Shown: piece after piece, positions 12,595 to 22,200 of the stretch | Position numbering within the stretch: position 1 is the first letter of the stretch | Layout: each line of letters starts with the position of its first letter | Assembly: GCA_947471745.1 (NCBI GenBank) | Contig: CANJKZ010000138.1 | Location: 1-64,000 of the forward strand | Direction of reading: 5' to 3' | DNA: 64,000 bases | Source of the DNA: Closterium sp. Naga37s-1 | Lineage: Eukaryota; Streptophyta; Zygnematophyceae; Desmidiales; Closteriaceae | The notes under the pieces: model-generated | Told to the model about the DNA's origin: nothing | The model's input: only the letters and a program-made list of their open reading frames with translations | Database searches by the model: none | Program-made: the position numbers and the translations under genes

Positions 12595-12734
12595 GTGAGC
12601 TGCTCTACTTCCATGTGAGCTGCTCTACTTCCATGTGAGCTGCTCTACTTCCATGTGAGCTGCTCTACTTCCATGTGAGCTGCTCTACTTCCATGTGAGC
12701 TGCTCTACTTCCATGTGAGCTGCTCTATTTCCAT
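12595..12734 (+). repeat. 20-bp array of the exon 3 splice donor, 7 units (copy 1)
   Basis: Seven tandem units of GTGAGCTGCTCTACTTCCAT directly follow exon 3. The exon's last bases are GAGCTGCTCTACTTCCAT, so every unit recreates the exon end followed by GTGAGC. The paralogous intron has 71 units. Confidence 0.95.
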
Positions 12735-13347
12735 GTGAGGGAATCTGCTTCGCCTTTCAATTCTTCCATTTCCCTTTTCCCCACTCCCATCTCACTGCTC
12801 ACCCCTTTTCCTTGTGTCTGCTAACCCCCCGCCGCCCTCTCGTCTCCCCCATGGCACATGCCCACATGCCCTCAGAGCCTGCACTTGCAGCAGACACTGG
12901 CGGAGCCAGCAGAGGCGCTGCTGGGGGAGATGCAGCACGTGGTGGTGAGATGCAGCAGGAATGAGCGATAGGTATCCTGTGAGATTGATGTGGCCTTCCC
13001 TTGGCGGGTGTTGCGGGTATTAGATTTGTTATGTGGTGTAAGCTTTTTGAAGATTCTGAAGTGAATAATAATGCCTAGCTTATTTAACTAACACACAAGC
13101 CGAACTTAAAGGTTGTGGAAGCTTGTTATACCAAAGAGGAAGCATGAGTGGGCTAGCATCAGTTGGGCAGACCAGCTTTCACCTCTCATCCTACATCTAA
13201 TCCTACCTCTCATCTTCACCTGCCATACCGTCTGCCCTTTGTCTGTCTCACACTCTGATTCCTCTTCTTCTCTCCTCCACCCTCCGCCCTCCGCCCTCCA
13301 CCCTCCGCCCTCCACCAGGAAACGAAGGAGCTCTACGAGCAGAAGAG

Positions 13348-13944
13348 GTGAGTGTCATTGCAGCGCGGTCATTGGTTGCTGGGTTTGTGTCACACAACAT
13401 ACGGAACAGGGCTGTGAGTAATGCGCGTGTCATTCAGTGTAAACGAAATGGCTGCCTAGGATCGTTGGAAGAGATTGAAATGGAAGGGAGTTCAAATCCG
13501 CAAAGCCAAGCTGGGACTGGCCTCCTCATTTCGTTTCTCTCCTTTTCGCCCCACGTGCCTCGCCCCATGTGCCTCGCCCCAGGTGCCTCACTTGCAGCTG
13601 CCAGTTCGGGGTGATCTATAGCTCGTACACGCCAGGTACCAGGCACACCACACGAGCACGAAACGGAGCCGTGGTTTTGTTTGAGGTGCTTCGGTTACAT
13701 AACTGTGCACGGGTACACAAGTGTAGTGAGTCATGACAACAAGTGTAGTGAGTATTATCAACAGACCTGAAGCGGAGTTGTTGTGGTGAAGTGGTGGTCC
13801 GATACAACGTGGACGAGGGACTAGATACACGTGGAGGAGGGACTAGATACGAGGTTGTAGCTGCAACGCAATGGAAGCAAGAGCAATGCGATACGACTGT
13901 ATCTTGTCAGTTTTGAACCCTGGGGAAACTGAGACAGCTGCTGG
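13348..13944. other. Remnant of intron 5 and the tandem-duplication junction zone
   Basis: 13348-13590 matches intron 5 of the full copy (30241-30590), ending within short CGCCCCATGTGCCTCGCC repeats. 13590-13944 has no counterpart elsewhere in the window and no recognisable gene. This is the left side of the duplication junction. Confidence 0.65.
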
Positions 13945-14374
13945 TTGACACAGTCATGGCGGAGTGACACAGTCATGGCGGAGTGACACAGTCATGGCGG
14001 AGTGACACAGTCATGGCGGAGTGACAGTCATGGACACAGTCATGGCGGAGTGACACAGTCATGGCGGAGTGACACAGTCATGGCGGAGTGACACAGTCAT
14101 GGCGGAGTATCACAGTCATGGCGGAGTGACACAGTCATGGCGGAGTGACACAGTCATGGCGGAGTGACACAGTCATGGCGGAGTGACACAGTCATGGCGG
14201 AGTGACACAGTCATGGCGGAGTGACACAGTCATGGCGGAGTGACACAGTCATGGCGGAGTGACACAGTCATGGCGGAGTGACACAGTCATGGTGGAGTGA
14301 CACAGTCATGGCGGAGTGACACAGTCATGGCGGAGTGACACAGTCATGGCGGAGTGACACAGTCATGGCGGAGA
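13945..14374 (+). repeat. 19-bp minisatellite at the duplication junction
   Basis: About 22 tandem copies of GTGACACAGTCATGGCGGA with one partial unit near 14025 and a few substitutions. It lies in the gap between the truncated At2g33490-like copy and the truncated CAND2-like copy. Confidence 0.95.
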
Positions 14375-15508
14375 CAGTGTGTGAACCAGGAGGTTCAATG
14401 AACCAAGGACCTGCGTGGCAAGCTGCCACTCACCTGCACCGAGAACGGCACCCGATGAGCTGAGCTGCCGGATTGGCTGCGTGCTCGCTTGCCCTTTCAC
14501 ATAAAAATCACCCCACCTGCATCCTCCTCACAAACACCATGTACCCCCACGTTCTCCGTGCTCACCCTCTTACGTTCCCTCTCCCTGCCTCTCCCCGCCC
14601 AGCTGCTGCTGTTCTCACCAGTTGAGGCTGCTGCGCCGGCCACCAGCAGCGCGTGGCTGAGCGGGGCGTGGCTGGCGGCGGGCGTGCTGCTCTTTCTCAT
14701 GCACGGCGTCCGCATGTCCGCCTCCGAGGCCATGCTGCGCACCGCTGTCATCGCTGCCATCCTCGCTGGCGCTGACGTGGCAGTCAAGGTGAGGTGTGGA
14801 AGCAGCAGCATGTCCCGCATGGCCAACTAGGTACCTCTGCCACTGCAGCCCTGCCCTCCCCACTGCCGTCCCCCAACGCCCTCCTCCCATGCACTGTGCA
14901 CAGAGCCGTCTGCCCATACTCCCCTTTGCATGCCTCTCCCCTTCCACTCTCTCCTTCCCTCCCTTCTCATTATTACACGCCTCTTCCTCTCTTCCTCTCT
15001 GTGCCCTGCCACCGCACCTTCTTGCCACCACCACCCCCTCCATCCCCCCCGTCCCCCGCTGCGTGCGCCATGGCCATGGCAGGCGTCGCTGGTGTTCCAC
15101 CACACGCTGCCGCTCTTCCACCCAGCCCTTGCCGTTGCCACGCCGCCCGCCGTGTGGCTCTTCTGGCTCGCCCACGACGCCCTCCGTGCCGCCGTCTACG
15201 CCGCGTTGCTCTCCCTGCCACTCTCCCAGTGGCGCGACGCCCTCCCTGGTGGGTGGCATTCGCTGTCTTATTAGAATGCTGCAGTAGCCGGGGCAGAGCG
15301 AGGCGGGTGGGTGAAGAGGTGCGTGGAGAGCAAGAGTAGTGAAGGAAGCAGGGAGATGTGTGCGAGGGTGAGATGTGGGCGAGGGTGAGATGTGGGCGAG
15401 GGTGAGATGTGGGCGAGGGTGAGATGTGGGCGAAGTGAAGAGGCATGCACGTTGTATTCTGTAGGCACGCACTCATGGCATGCATTCATGGCACGCACTC
15501 ATGGCATG

Positions 15509-15614
15509 AGGGTTTAAAAAAACGACCGTATGGAATTTTACCGTAAGAAACGTTACTGTAAAAAAGGGCCGTAAAAAACGGTCTAAAATGGTTCCAGGAG
15601 ATGTTTTTTGTTTG

Positions 15615-15646
<32 letters not shown>

Positions 15647-15865
15647 GGCCGATTTGTGGGACCAAATTGAAGGCGAAAGGTGTCAGGACGAAGAAGATGA
15701 ACCCCTCCTTGCATGTGTGCGTTTGTGGGCATGATTGAAAATGTATCCGACCTTGTTTTCCGGTTTTTTTTTTTCTTGGTGACAAGAGTTTTCTAACAAA
15801 AAAATCCAATTTTTGTTTAATAATTATTTATTTACCGTAATAAGCGGACCATATTTTCAAACCTT
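15509..15865. mobile_element. MITE-like insertion inside the intron satellite
   Basis: A 357-bp non-coding segment absent from the paralogous intron. Its ends are imperfect inverted repeats: AGGGTTTAAAAAAACGACCG at the left against the complement of the right end, AAGGTTTGAAAATATGGTCC, with a further CGGTAA/TTACCG match inside. It is flanked by GCATG on both sides, though GCATG is also common in the surrounding array. Interior is AT-rich with an A tract of about 34 at 15617-15645. A non-autonomous DNA transposon is likely. Superfamily not assigned. Confidence 0.6.
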
Positions 15866-15870
15866 GCATG

Positions 15871-16552
15871 GCATGCACTCATGCGGTGCACTCTGATATC
15901 ATGAAATGCACTCATGGCATGCACTCATGAAATGCACTCTTGAATTAAATGCACTCATGAAATGCACTCATGGCATGCACTCATGACATGCACTCATGCC
16001 ATGCACTCTTGAAATGCACTCATGAAATGCACTCATGGCATGCACTCATGACATGCACTCATGCCATGCACTCTTGAAATGCACTCATGAAATGCACTCA
16101 TGACATGCACTCATGCCATGCACTCATGAAATGCACTCATGAAATGCACTCATGGCATGCACTCATGACATGCACTCATGAAATGCACTTTTGAAATGCA
16201 CTCATGAAATGCACTCATGGCATGCACTCATGACATGCACTCATGCCATGCACTCTTGAAATGCACTCATGAAATGCACTCATGGCATGCACTCATGACA
16301 TGCACTCATGCCATGCACTCTTGAAATGCACTCATGAAATGCACTCATGACATGCACTCATGCCATGCACTCATGAAATGCACTCATGAAATGCACTCAT
16401 GGCATGCACTCATGACATGCACTCATGAAATGCACTCTTGAAATGCACTCATGAAATGCACTCATGGCATGCACTCATGAAATGCACTCATGGCATGCAC
16501 TCATGACATGCACTCATGAAATGCACTCATGGCATGCACTCATGACATGCAC
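15871..16552 (+). repeat. 13-bp minisatellite in CAND2-like intron, copy 2
   Basis: About 50 units of (A/C)ATGCACTCATG(A/C/G) with some CTCTTGAA variants, in the intron before the RPAFHRY exon. Same array as 190-1528, but the consensus differs at two bases (CACTCATGA against CACTCACGC). Larger blocks of several units are repeated within it. Confidence 0.93.
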
Positions 16553-17165
16553 GCCTCTCTCATTTTCGTCACCCTCCCGGCCCCTCACCTTGCTGTGAGC
16601 AGCGCGCCCGGCCTTCCACCGCTACCTGCTGCTGCTACTGCTGCTGCACTCTGCCTCCGCCCTGGCCTCTCTCCTCCTCGCCCTCCACGTGCCCGCCGCC
16701 CTCTGGTCAGTGCATTTGCACTCTCTCCTCGCCCCACACATGCACTATTCATGGCATTTGTTTCTTGGATAGTTCTGTGAGTGCCGCCAAACACTCCGCC
16801 TCATGACCATCAATCGGTTTGCATGGGCATGCGTGCACATTGGCATGCATGGATTTGCATGGGAATGGATGGGTATGCGTGGGTGCTGCGATGCTGTGCC
16901 CCCTTTCCCGTGCAGCATGCGAGGGCTAGCAGTGTGTGTGTATTGGGCGCTCTTCCCGCCGCTACTCTACATCACCTTCCTGGCCGACTTCTTCAAGGTG
17001 CCCCCTCCTTCCCTCCATCCACTGCTGCTGTGCCCGCACCCATCCCTACACATATCCTTGCACACATGCCCACGCCCGTGCCTGCAACCATGCCTGCACA
17101 CATGCGTGCACACATGGCATAGGCTGGCAATAAGCCGAGGCCTGTAGAATGAGCCGGCACACAAG

Positions 17166-17860
17166 GTGTGGTGGATCATGTTGCCAGCACAGGGTGTGGT
17201 GGATCATGTTGCCTGCACAGGGTGTGGTGGATCATGTTGCCTGCACAGGGTGTGGTGGATCATGTTGCCAGCACAGGGTGTGGTGGATCATGTTGCCAGC
17301 ACAGGGTGTGGTGGATCATGTTGCCAGCACAGGGTGTGGTGGATCATGTTGCCAGCACAGGGTGTGGTGGATCATGTTGCCAGCACAGGGTGTGGTGGAT
17401 CATGTTGCCAGCACAGGGTGTGGTGGATCATGTTGCCAGCACAGGGTGTGGTGGATCATGTTGCCAGCACAGGGTGTGGTGGATCATGTTGCCAGCACAG
17501 GGTGTGGTGGATCATGTTGCCAGCACAGGGTGTGGTGGATCATGTTGCCAGCACAGGGTGTGGTGGATCATGTTGCCAGCACAGGGTGTGGTGGATCATG
17601 TTGCCAGCACAGGGTGTGGTGGATCATGTTGCCAGCACAGGGTGTGGTGGATCATGTTGCCAGCACAGGGTGTGGTGGATCATGTTGCCAGCACAGGGTG
17701 TGGTGGATCATGTTGCCAGCACAGGGTGTGGTGGATCATGTTGCCAGCACAGGGTGTGGTGGATCATGTTGCCAGCACAGGGTGTGGTGGATCATGTTGC
17801 CAGCACAGGGTGTGGTGGATCATGTTGCCAGCACAGGGTGTGGTGGATCATGTTGCCAAC
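17166..17860 (+). repeat. 28-bp minisatellite in CAND2-like intron 4, about 25 units
   Basis: Very homogeneous array of a 28-bp unit built from GTGTGGTGGATCATG and TTGCCAGCACAGG. Two early units have GCCTGCAC instead of GCCAGCAC. Copy 1 has only one degenerate unit at the matching place (about 2205-2235), so the expansion followed the duplication. The three open frames across it are artefacts. Confidence 0.95.
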
Positions 17861-18192
17861 CTATGTGAGCCACGGCTACACTGCTTACGTCAACAAGCTG
17901 CCGTGTCACGCCATCGTGTTGCCCACACAACTCCAATTCCCACCTCCCCCAATTGCCACTCCCAATACATCTTTTCTTCGCCTTAGCGTGCCACACTCTG
18001 CTGGCTCTGTCACCGCCCATTGTTTCCACCCGCACTCACCCACCTGCCTGCAAACGCGTTTCTTCCTCGTTCCCCTTGCCCTCCCCTTCTCCTCAACGCC
18101 CCTCATAGGACGAGGATACGGAGGTGGAGGATGCATACTACTCGGAGATGAGGGATGCAGGGGTCTTTGATGCCGATGGGGACTGGGACTGA

Positions 18193-18484
18193 TCTCACCA
18201 CCTGCCCATGCTCCCATCCCATGTGAAGCGCTCATGTCCGTTCCGTGCTCCACATCTGCTCGCCACGGCTTCTGATGTCCCACTAGTCTGATAAACTCCT
18301 GATTTCTGGCACTTCTGATTTTCTGGGATAAACTCCTTTCAGCCCTGTTATTTTTATATTCACATTGTCCACCTGGTTTTTCTCTACCATACACTATAAC
18401 ATCCAATGTTGCTGTTAAAAAAATGTACAGAAATTGGTTTCTGTCTACTAATAGTGGACCGTGCAATAAAGCACAGTTGAAGAC
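18193..18484. other. 3' flank of CAND2-like copy 2
   Basis: Homology with copy 1 ends near 18290. The rest is AT-richer, with AATAAAG near 18467 that could serve as a polyadenylation signal. It ends at the AAGAC target duplication of Copia 2. Confidence 0.45.
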
Positions 18485-18620
18485 TGTCAAAACATATGCT
18501 TGTCATTTATCTAGGCTATATTGGGGCTAGCCTTAGGGGGTACACAAATCATCTCGACTCTCTAGTTTTGTACCCCAACCTTGACCTAATGCATCATCCT
18601 TTCCTCTATAGTTTCTAAGA
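18485..18620 (+). repeat. 5' LTR of Copia 2
   Basis: 136 bp from TGTCAAAACATATG to TTTCTAAGA. It matches 25055-25190 with about four substitutions and is preceded by AAGAC. Confidence 0.92.
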
Positions 18621-18699
18621 TGGTATCTAGAGCAATAGGTCTTTAGGACCTAAGATTAGGGCCCACCGGTTACAACGTTACCTCACTTGCCTTGCCTCC

Positions 18700-19210
18700 T
18701 GCCCGCGCGCGCCTCGGCTGCACGCGCGCGGCCCTTTTTTTTTTCCCGCGCGCGCCGCTTAAGCAGCCCGCGCGCAACACGTTTTAGGCCCGCGCACCAC
18801 GTCAGCCGCCCGCGTAGCCTACCGCCGACTAGCGCGCCGCTTAAGCCGCCCGCGCGCAGCCCGCTTAGGCCCCGCCCGCGCAGCCCGCAGCCGCGCCCAG
18901 CCCGTCGCCACGCGCAGCCAGCAGCCACGCGCAGCCAGCAGCCGCGCGCAGCCCGCAGCCGCGCGCAGCCCGTCGCCACGCGCAGCCAGCAGCCGCGCGC
19001 AGCCCGCAGCCGCACGTGCCCTGCCTATGAGCCGCCCGTGAGCCGCGCGACTGCCTGTCTTAGCCTGCCTTGAGCGCCTGCCTGCCAAAGCGCCTGCCTG
19101 CCTTAAGTGTCTGCCTGCCTTGAGCGCCTGCCTGCCTTGAGCACCTGCCTGCCTTGAGCGCCTGCCTACCAAGTGCGCCTGCCTGCCTTGAGCGCCTGCC
19201 TGCCAAGCGT
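18700..19210 (+). repeat. GC-rich leader repeats of Copia 2
   Basis: Untranslated region between primer-binding site and gag. It consists of degenerate CGCGCAGCC(C/A)GCAGC units (about 18780-19015), then CCTGCCTTGAGCG-type units of about 20 bp (19065-19210). Confidence 0.8.
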
Positions 19211-19212
19211 GT

Positions 19213-22200
19213 TTGCTTGCCCTGCGCGCCATCTCCGCTGCCTTGCCTGCACTGCTGCTGCCGGCCACTGCAGCCCTCGGCCGACTTATGCAACCCTACC
19301 TGTTCCCCGACCTGTCCTCGTTTACCACCGCTGAGGACCTCATCTCTCACCTACGCACTAGTGACACTCGCCTTCGTGCCGCCCTTCCAGCCGAGTTCCT
19401 CGCAGAGAACCACCCCCCGATGTACTTTACTCTCTACTTCCTCATCACCCGCCTCCCTGACACCCTTCGCTCAGTCAGGGACCACTTCCTCGCCCTTGAC
19501 CCCCTTTCTCTCACTGTCGACGACCTCGAGAAGCACCTCCTAGCAGCCGAGAAGAACAATCTAGCTGTAGGTGCTGCTCGTGGTACTCCCCGCACTCCCC
19601 TCTTTGAGGGGTGCTCCCCCTCCCCTCTTACCCCCTCCTACGCCTCCGCAGCTGCTGCTGTCGACCTCCTTGGTGCTGAGAAGGTCGCAGCTGCTTCAGC
19701 TCCGAGTGGGGAGCGCACCGGCTTCAGGGGAGGCAAGGGTGGCAAGGGTGGCGGACGTGGCGGTGGAGGGGGCGGTGGTGGAGGCGGCGGGGGCGATGGA
19801 GGCAGTGGCAGTGGTCGTGGGGGTGGGGGTAGTGGTGGGGGCGGTGGTGGTGCCGGGAGCAGTGGCGGTGGCGGCGGCGGTGGTGGCGGAGGGGGGAGTG
19901 GTGGTGGCGGCGGTGGTGGGGGCTTGGGTGAGGCCGGTGGTGGCCAGGGACAGCAGCAGCAGCAGCAGAAGCAGAAGCAGCAGCAGCAGCAGTAGCCGCA
20001 GTAGCGTCAGCCCCAGACCCCCACTTCCCAGCAGCTTCATGACTGGTATGCCTGGGCGTGGGGCGTCTGGGGGTCCTGGTCGCTGCCCCTATATCATTCG
20101 CGCAGGTCCCCGCGCTGGTCGTCAGTGCACCGGCTTTCACACTGAGTACCGCTGCTTCGCTCGGCTTAGCGACACCTGGCGCGTCAAGTTTTCTGATGCT
20201 ACTGAGTTCCCCAACTGGGCAGACCTGCTTAGGCGTGATGTACCTATCTTTGATCTTGACTATGATGCTATTCTTGCTGCCATGTATGCATTGACTGTTA
20301 GTGCTGAGGGTGACTGCTACTTGTGTGTGCCGCCTGACCCCGGTATAGCGCCAGGTATAGCGCCAGGTGCTTGTGAGTCTGCTCCCCCTGGTACTGCGTC
20401 CGCACAGGCCTTGCACACCTTTACACTTGACTCTGGTGCTTCCCGCTGTTTCTTTCGCGACAGTACCACAGTCACTCCCCTCCCTGCACCTGTCCCTGTC
20501 TCACTGGCTGACCCCTCTGGGGGCCCAGTGCTTGCACGGTCTTCCACTGTGCTTCCGTGTCCGGCGGTCCCGTCTGGTGAGCTGTCTAGTCTCCACCTCC
20601 CCTCGTTCTCTACGAACTTGGTGAGCAACGCCGTCCTTCAGGATCACTGAGTTGACACCTTTACTCCTGGAGGACAGCGTGTGGCGATCTGCACTTGCTC
20701 CCGAACCGGCCGTCACCAGGCCACGTTTACACATGCGCCTGGGTCCAGTCTGTACACCCTCACCACTACGTCGCGCTACGTCCCTTTGTCTCCCCAGCTG
20801 TACGCGTCTGCTCAGGTAGCTACCCAGTGTGAGTGTCGCCGCCTGTCGCACGACACTCTCCTGTAGCACCACCGCCTTAGTCACCCCTCCCTGCCTCGCC
20901 TTCGTAGCATGCACTCTCGCTTCCTGGTCTCTGACCTTCCCAGGTCTCTGCCTGCCCTCCCTCCCTCGCCTGCGTCGCCCTGCATTCCTTGCGTCGAGGG
21001 GCGGCAGCGCGCCGCTCCTCACTCCTCGTTCCCTCCCATAGAGGCTCCCCTACAGACTCTCCACCTGGACGTGTGGGGCCCAGCCCGCGTCCGTGGACAG
21101 GGCCACGAGCGGTACTTCCTGCTGGTCGTCGACGACTACACGCGTTACACCACGGTCTTCCCCTTGCAGCGCAAGGGGGAGGTCTCTGATGTTTTGATCC
21201 CCTGGATCCACGCTGTTCGTCTCCAGCTCCGCGAGCGGTTCCACTCGGACATTCCTGTCCTACGTCTGCACTCTGACAGAGGTGGTGAGTTCTCCTCCGA
21301 CCTCTTGGCAGCCTTCTGTGCGGAGCACGGCATCCGTCAGACGTTCACGCTTCCGGCCTCTCCGCAGCGCCGCATCGGCTTAGTCATGGAGGTCGCTCGT
21401 ACCTCCATGATCCATGCGGCTGCCCCCCATTTTCTGTGGCCGTTTGCGGTCCGGTACGCCGCGCATCAGCTCAACCTCTGGCCCCGTGTCTCCTTGCCGG
21501 AGACCTCGCCCACACTGCTGTGGATGGGGAAGGTTGGCGATGCGTCGCGTTTCCGGGTCTGGGGTGCTCGTGCGTTTGTCCCCGATACCACCGCGGACAA
21601 GCTCTCCACTCGCGCCATTCCCTGCGTCTTCCTTGGCTTTGTCCCTGACGCGCCTGGCTGGCAGTTTTACGACCCCGCCTCACGTCGTGTCTTTCCATCT
21701 CAGGACGTCACCTTTGACGAGTTCATCCCCTTCTACCGTCTCTTTCCCTACCGCACTGCCCCTCGCCCCCCCCCCCCGCCGCTCTTTCTCGCCCCAGGTC
21801 CTCCCCAGGTAGACCCCCTCTCCGCGCCAGGTCCTGCTCCTTCAGGTGTTTCTTAGGTAGACCCTCCCGTGCCTGCGCCTGTTGAGGTGACTGGTGACTC
21901 AGGTCCTGCTGGGGGTGGTGCTATCTTTGGGGGTGCTGGGCCTGGGGGTGCGGAGCCTGGGGGTGCGGAGCTTGGGGGTACTAAGCCTGGTGGTGCGGAG
22001 CTTGGGGGTGCTGAGCCTGGGGGTGCGGAGCCTGCGCGTGAGGACCCAGGAGGTGCTGAGCCGGGGGGTGCGGAGTCTGGAGGTGCTGAGCCTGCGCGTG
22101 AGGAGCCTGGAGGTACTGACCCTGGGGGTGCTGTGTCTGGAGGTGCTGAGCCCGAGCGTGAGGAGCCTGGGGGTGCGACGCCTGAGGATTCTGAGTCTGC

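Larger units (their letters stand above)
11707..13347 (+). pseudogene. At2g33490-like BAR-domain protein, 3'-truncated copy (exons 1-5)
   Basis: Five exons can be read: 11707-11916, 12090-12162, 12458-12594, 12876-12944 and 13319-13347, all with GT donors, AG acceptors and phases that match the full copy at 26888. They encode MKQWKRL, DSIEDEFQQGLQ, the EMRDKYERLLAAVADAQERA helix, ALHQLAAVVADAFGG, LLYFH, SLHLQQTLAEP and ETKELYEQK, the start of the BAR-like helical domain of the plant At2g33490 (hydroxyproline-rich glycoprotein) family. No exon is broken, but exons 6-8 are absent: paralogy ends in intron 5 near 13590, where the tandem-duplication junction begins. Exon 5 ends in phase 2 while the next recognisable exon (14603, CAND2-like) starts in phase 0, so splicing across would not stay in frame. 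It could still be transcribed. Best called a truncated duplicate. Confidence 0.75.
14603..18192 (+). pseudogene. CAND2/CAND8-like (TPRA1/GPR175 family) membrane protein, 5'-truncated, copy 2
   Basis: Five exons in consistent phase: 14603-14788, 15083-15248, 16603-16705, 16916-16997 and 18109-18192, encoding 206 residues and a TGA stop. Landmarks follow the plant CAND2/CAND8 proteins in order: SASEAMLRT, ASLVFHHTLPLF, the LSQWRDALP-A-RPAFHRY join, a Leu-rich helix, PPLLYITFLADFF, then the tail EDAYYSEMRDAGVFDAD. Family members are heptahelical proteins of roughly 300 residues, called candidate GPCRs in Arabidopsis; that signalling role is debated. About the first third, with the first helices, is missing: no matching exon lies between the duplication junction (13.6-14.5 kb) and 14603. 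The remaining frame is fully open, unlike copy 1, so it decayed recently or is expressed from a new start. Introns carry a 13-bp satellite, a MITE-like insertion and a 28-bp satellite. Confidence 0.75.

Noticed and set aside
13319-14788. Chimeric gene joining At2g33490-like exons 1-5 to CAND2-like exons
   Set aside because: Phases do not match (phase 2 end against phase 0 start) and no linking exon is seen. Left as an untested possibility only.
17149-18170. Open frames of 239-334 codons over the 28-bp satellite
   Set aside because: All three forward frames are open through the array. The real exon here is 18109-18192 in a different context.
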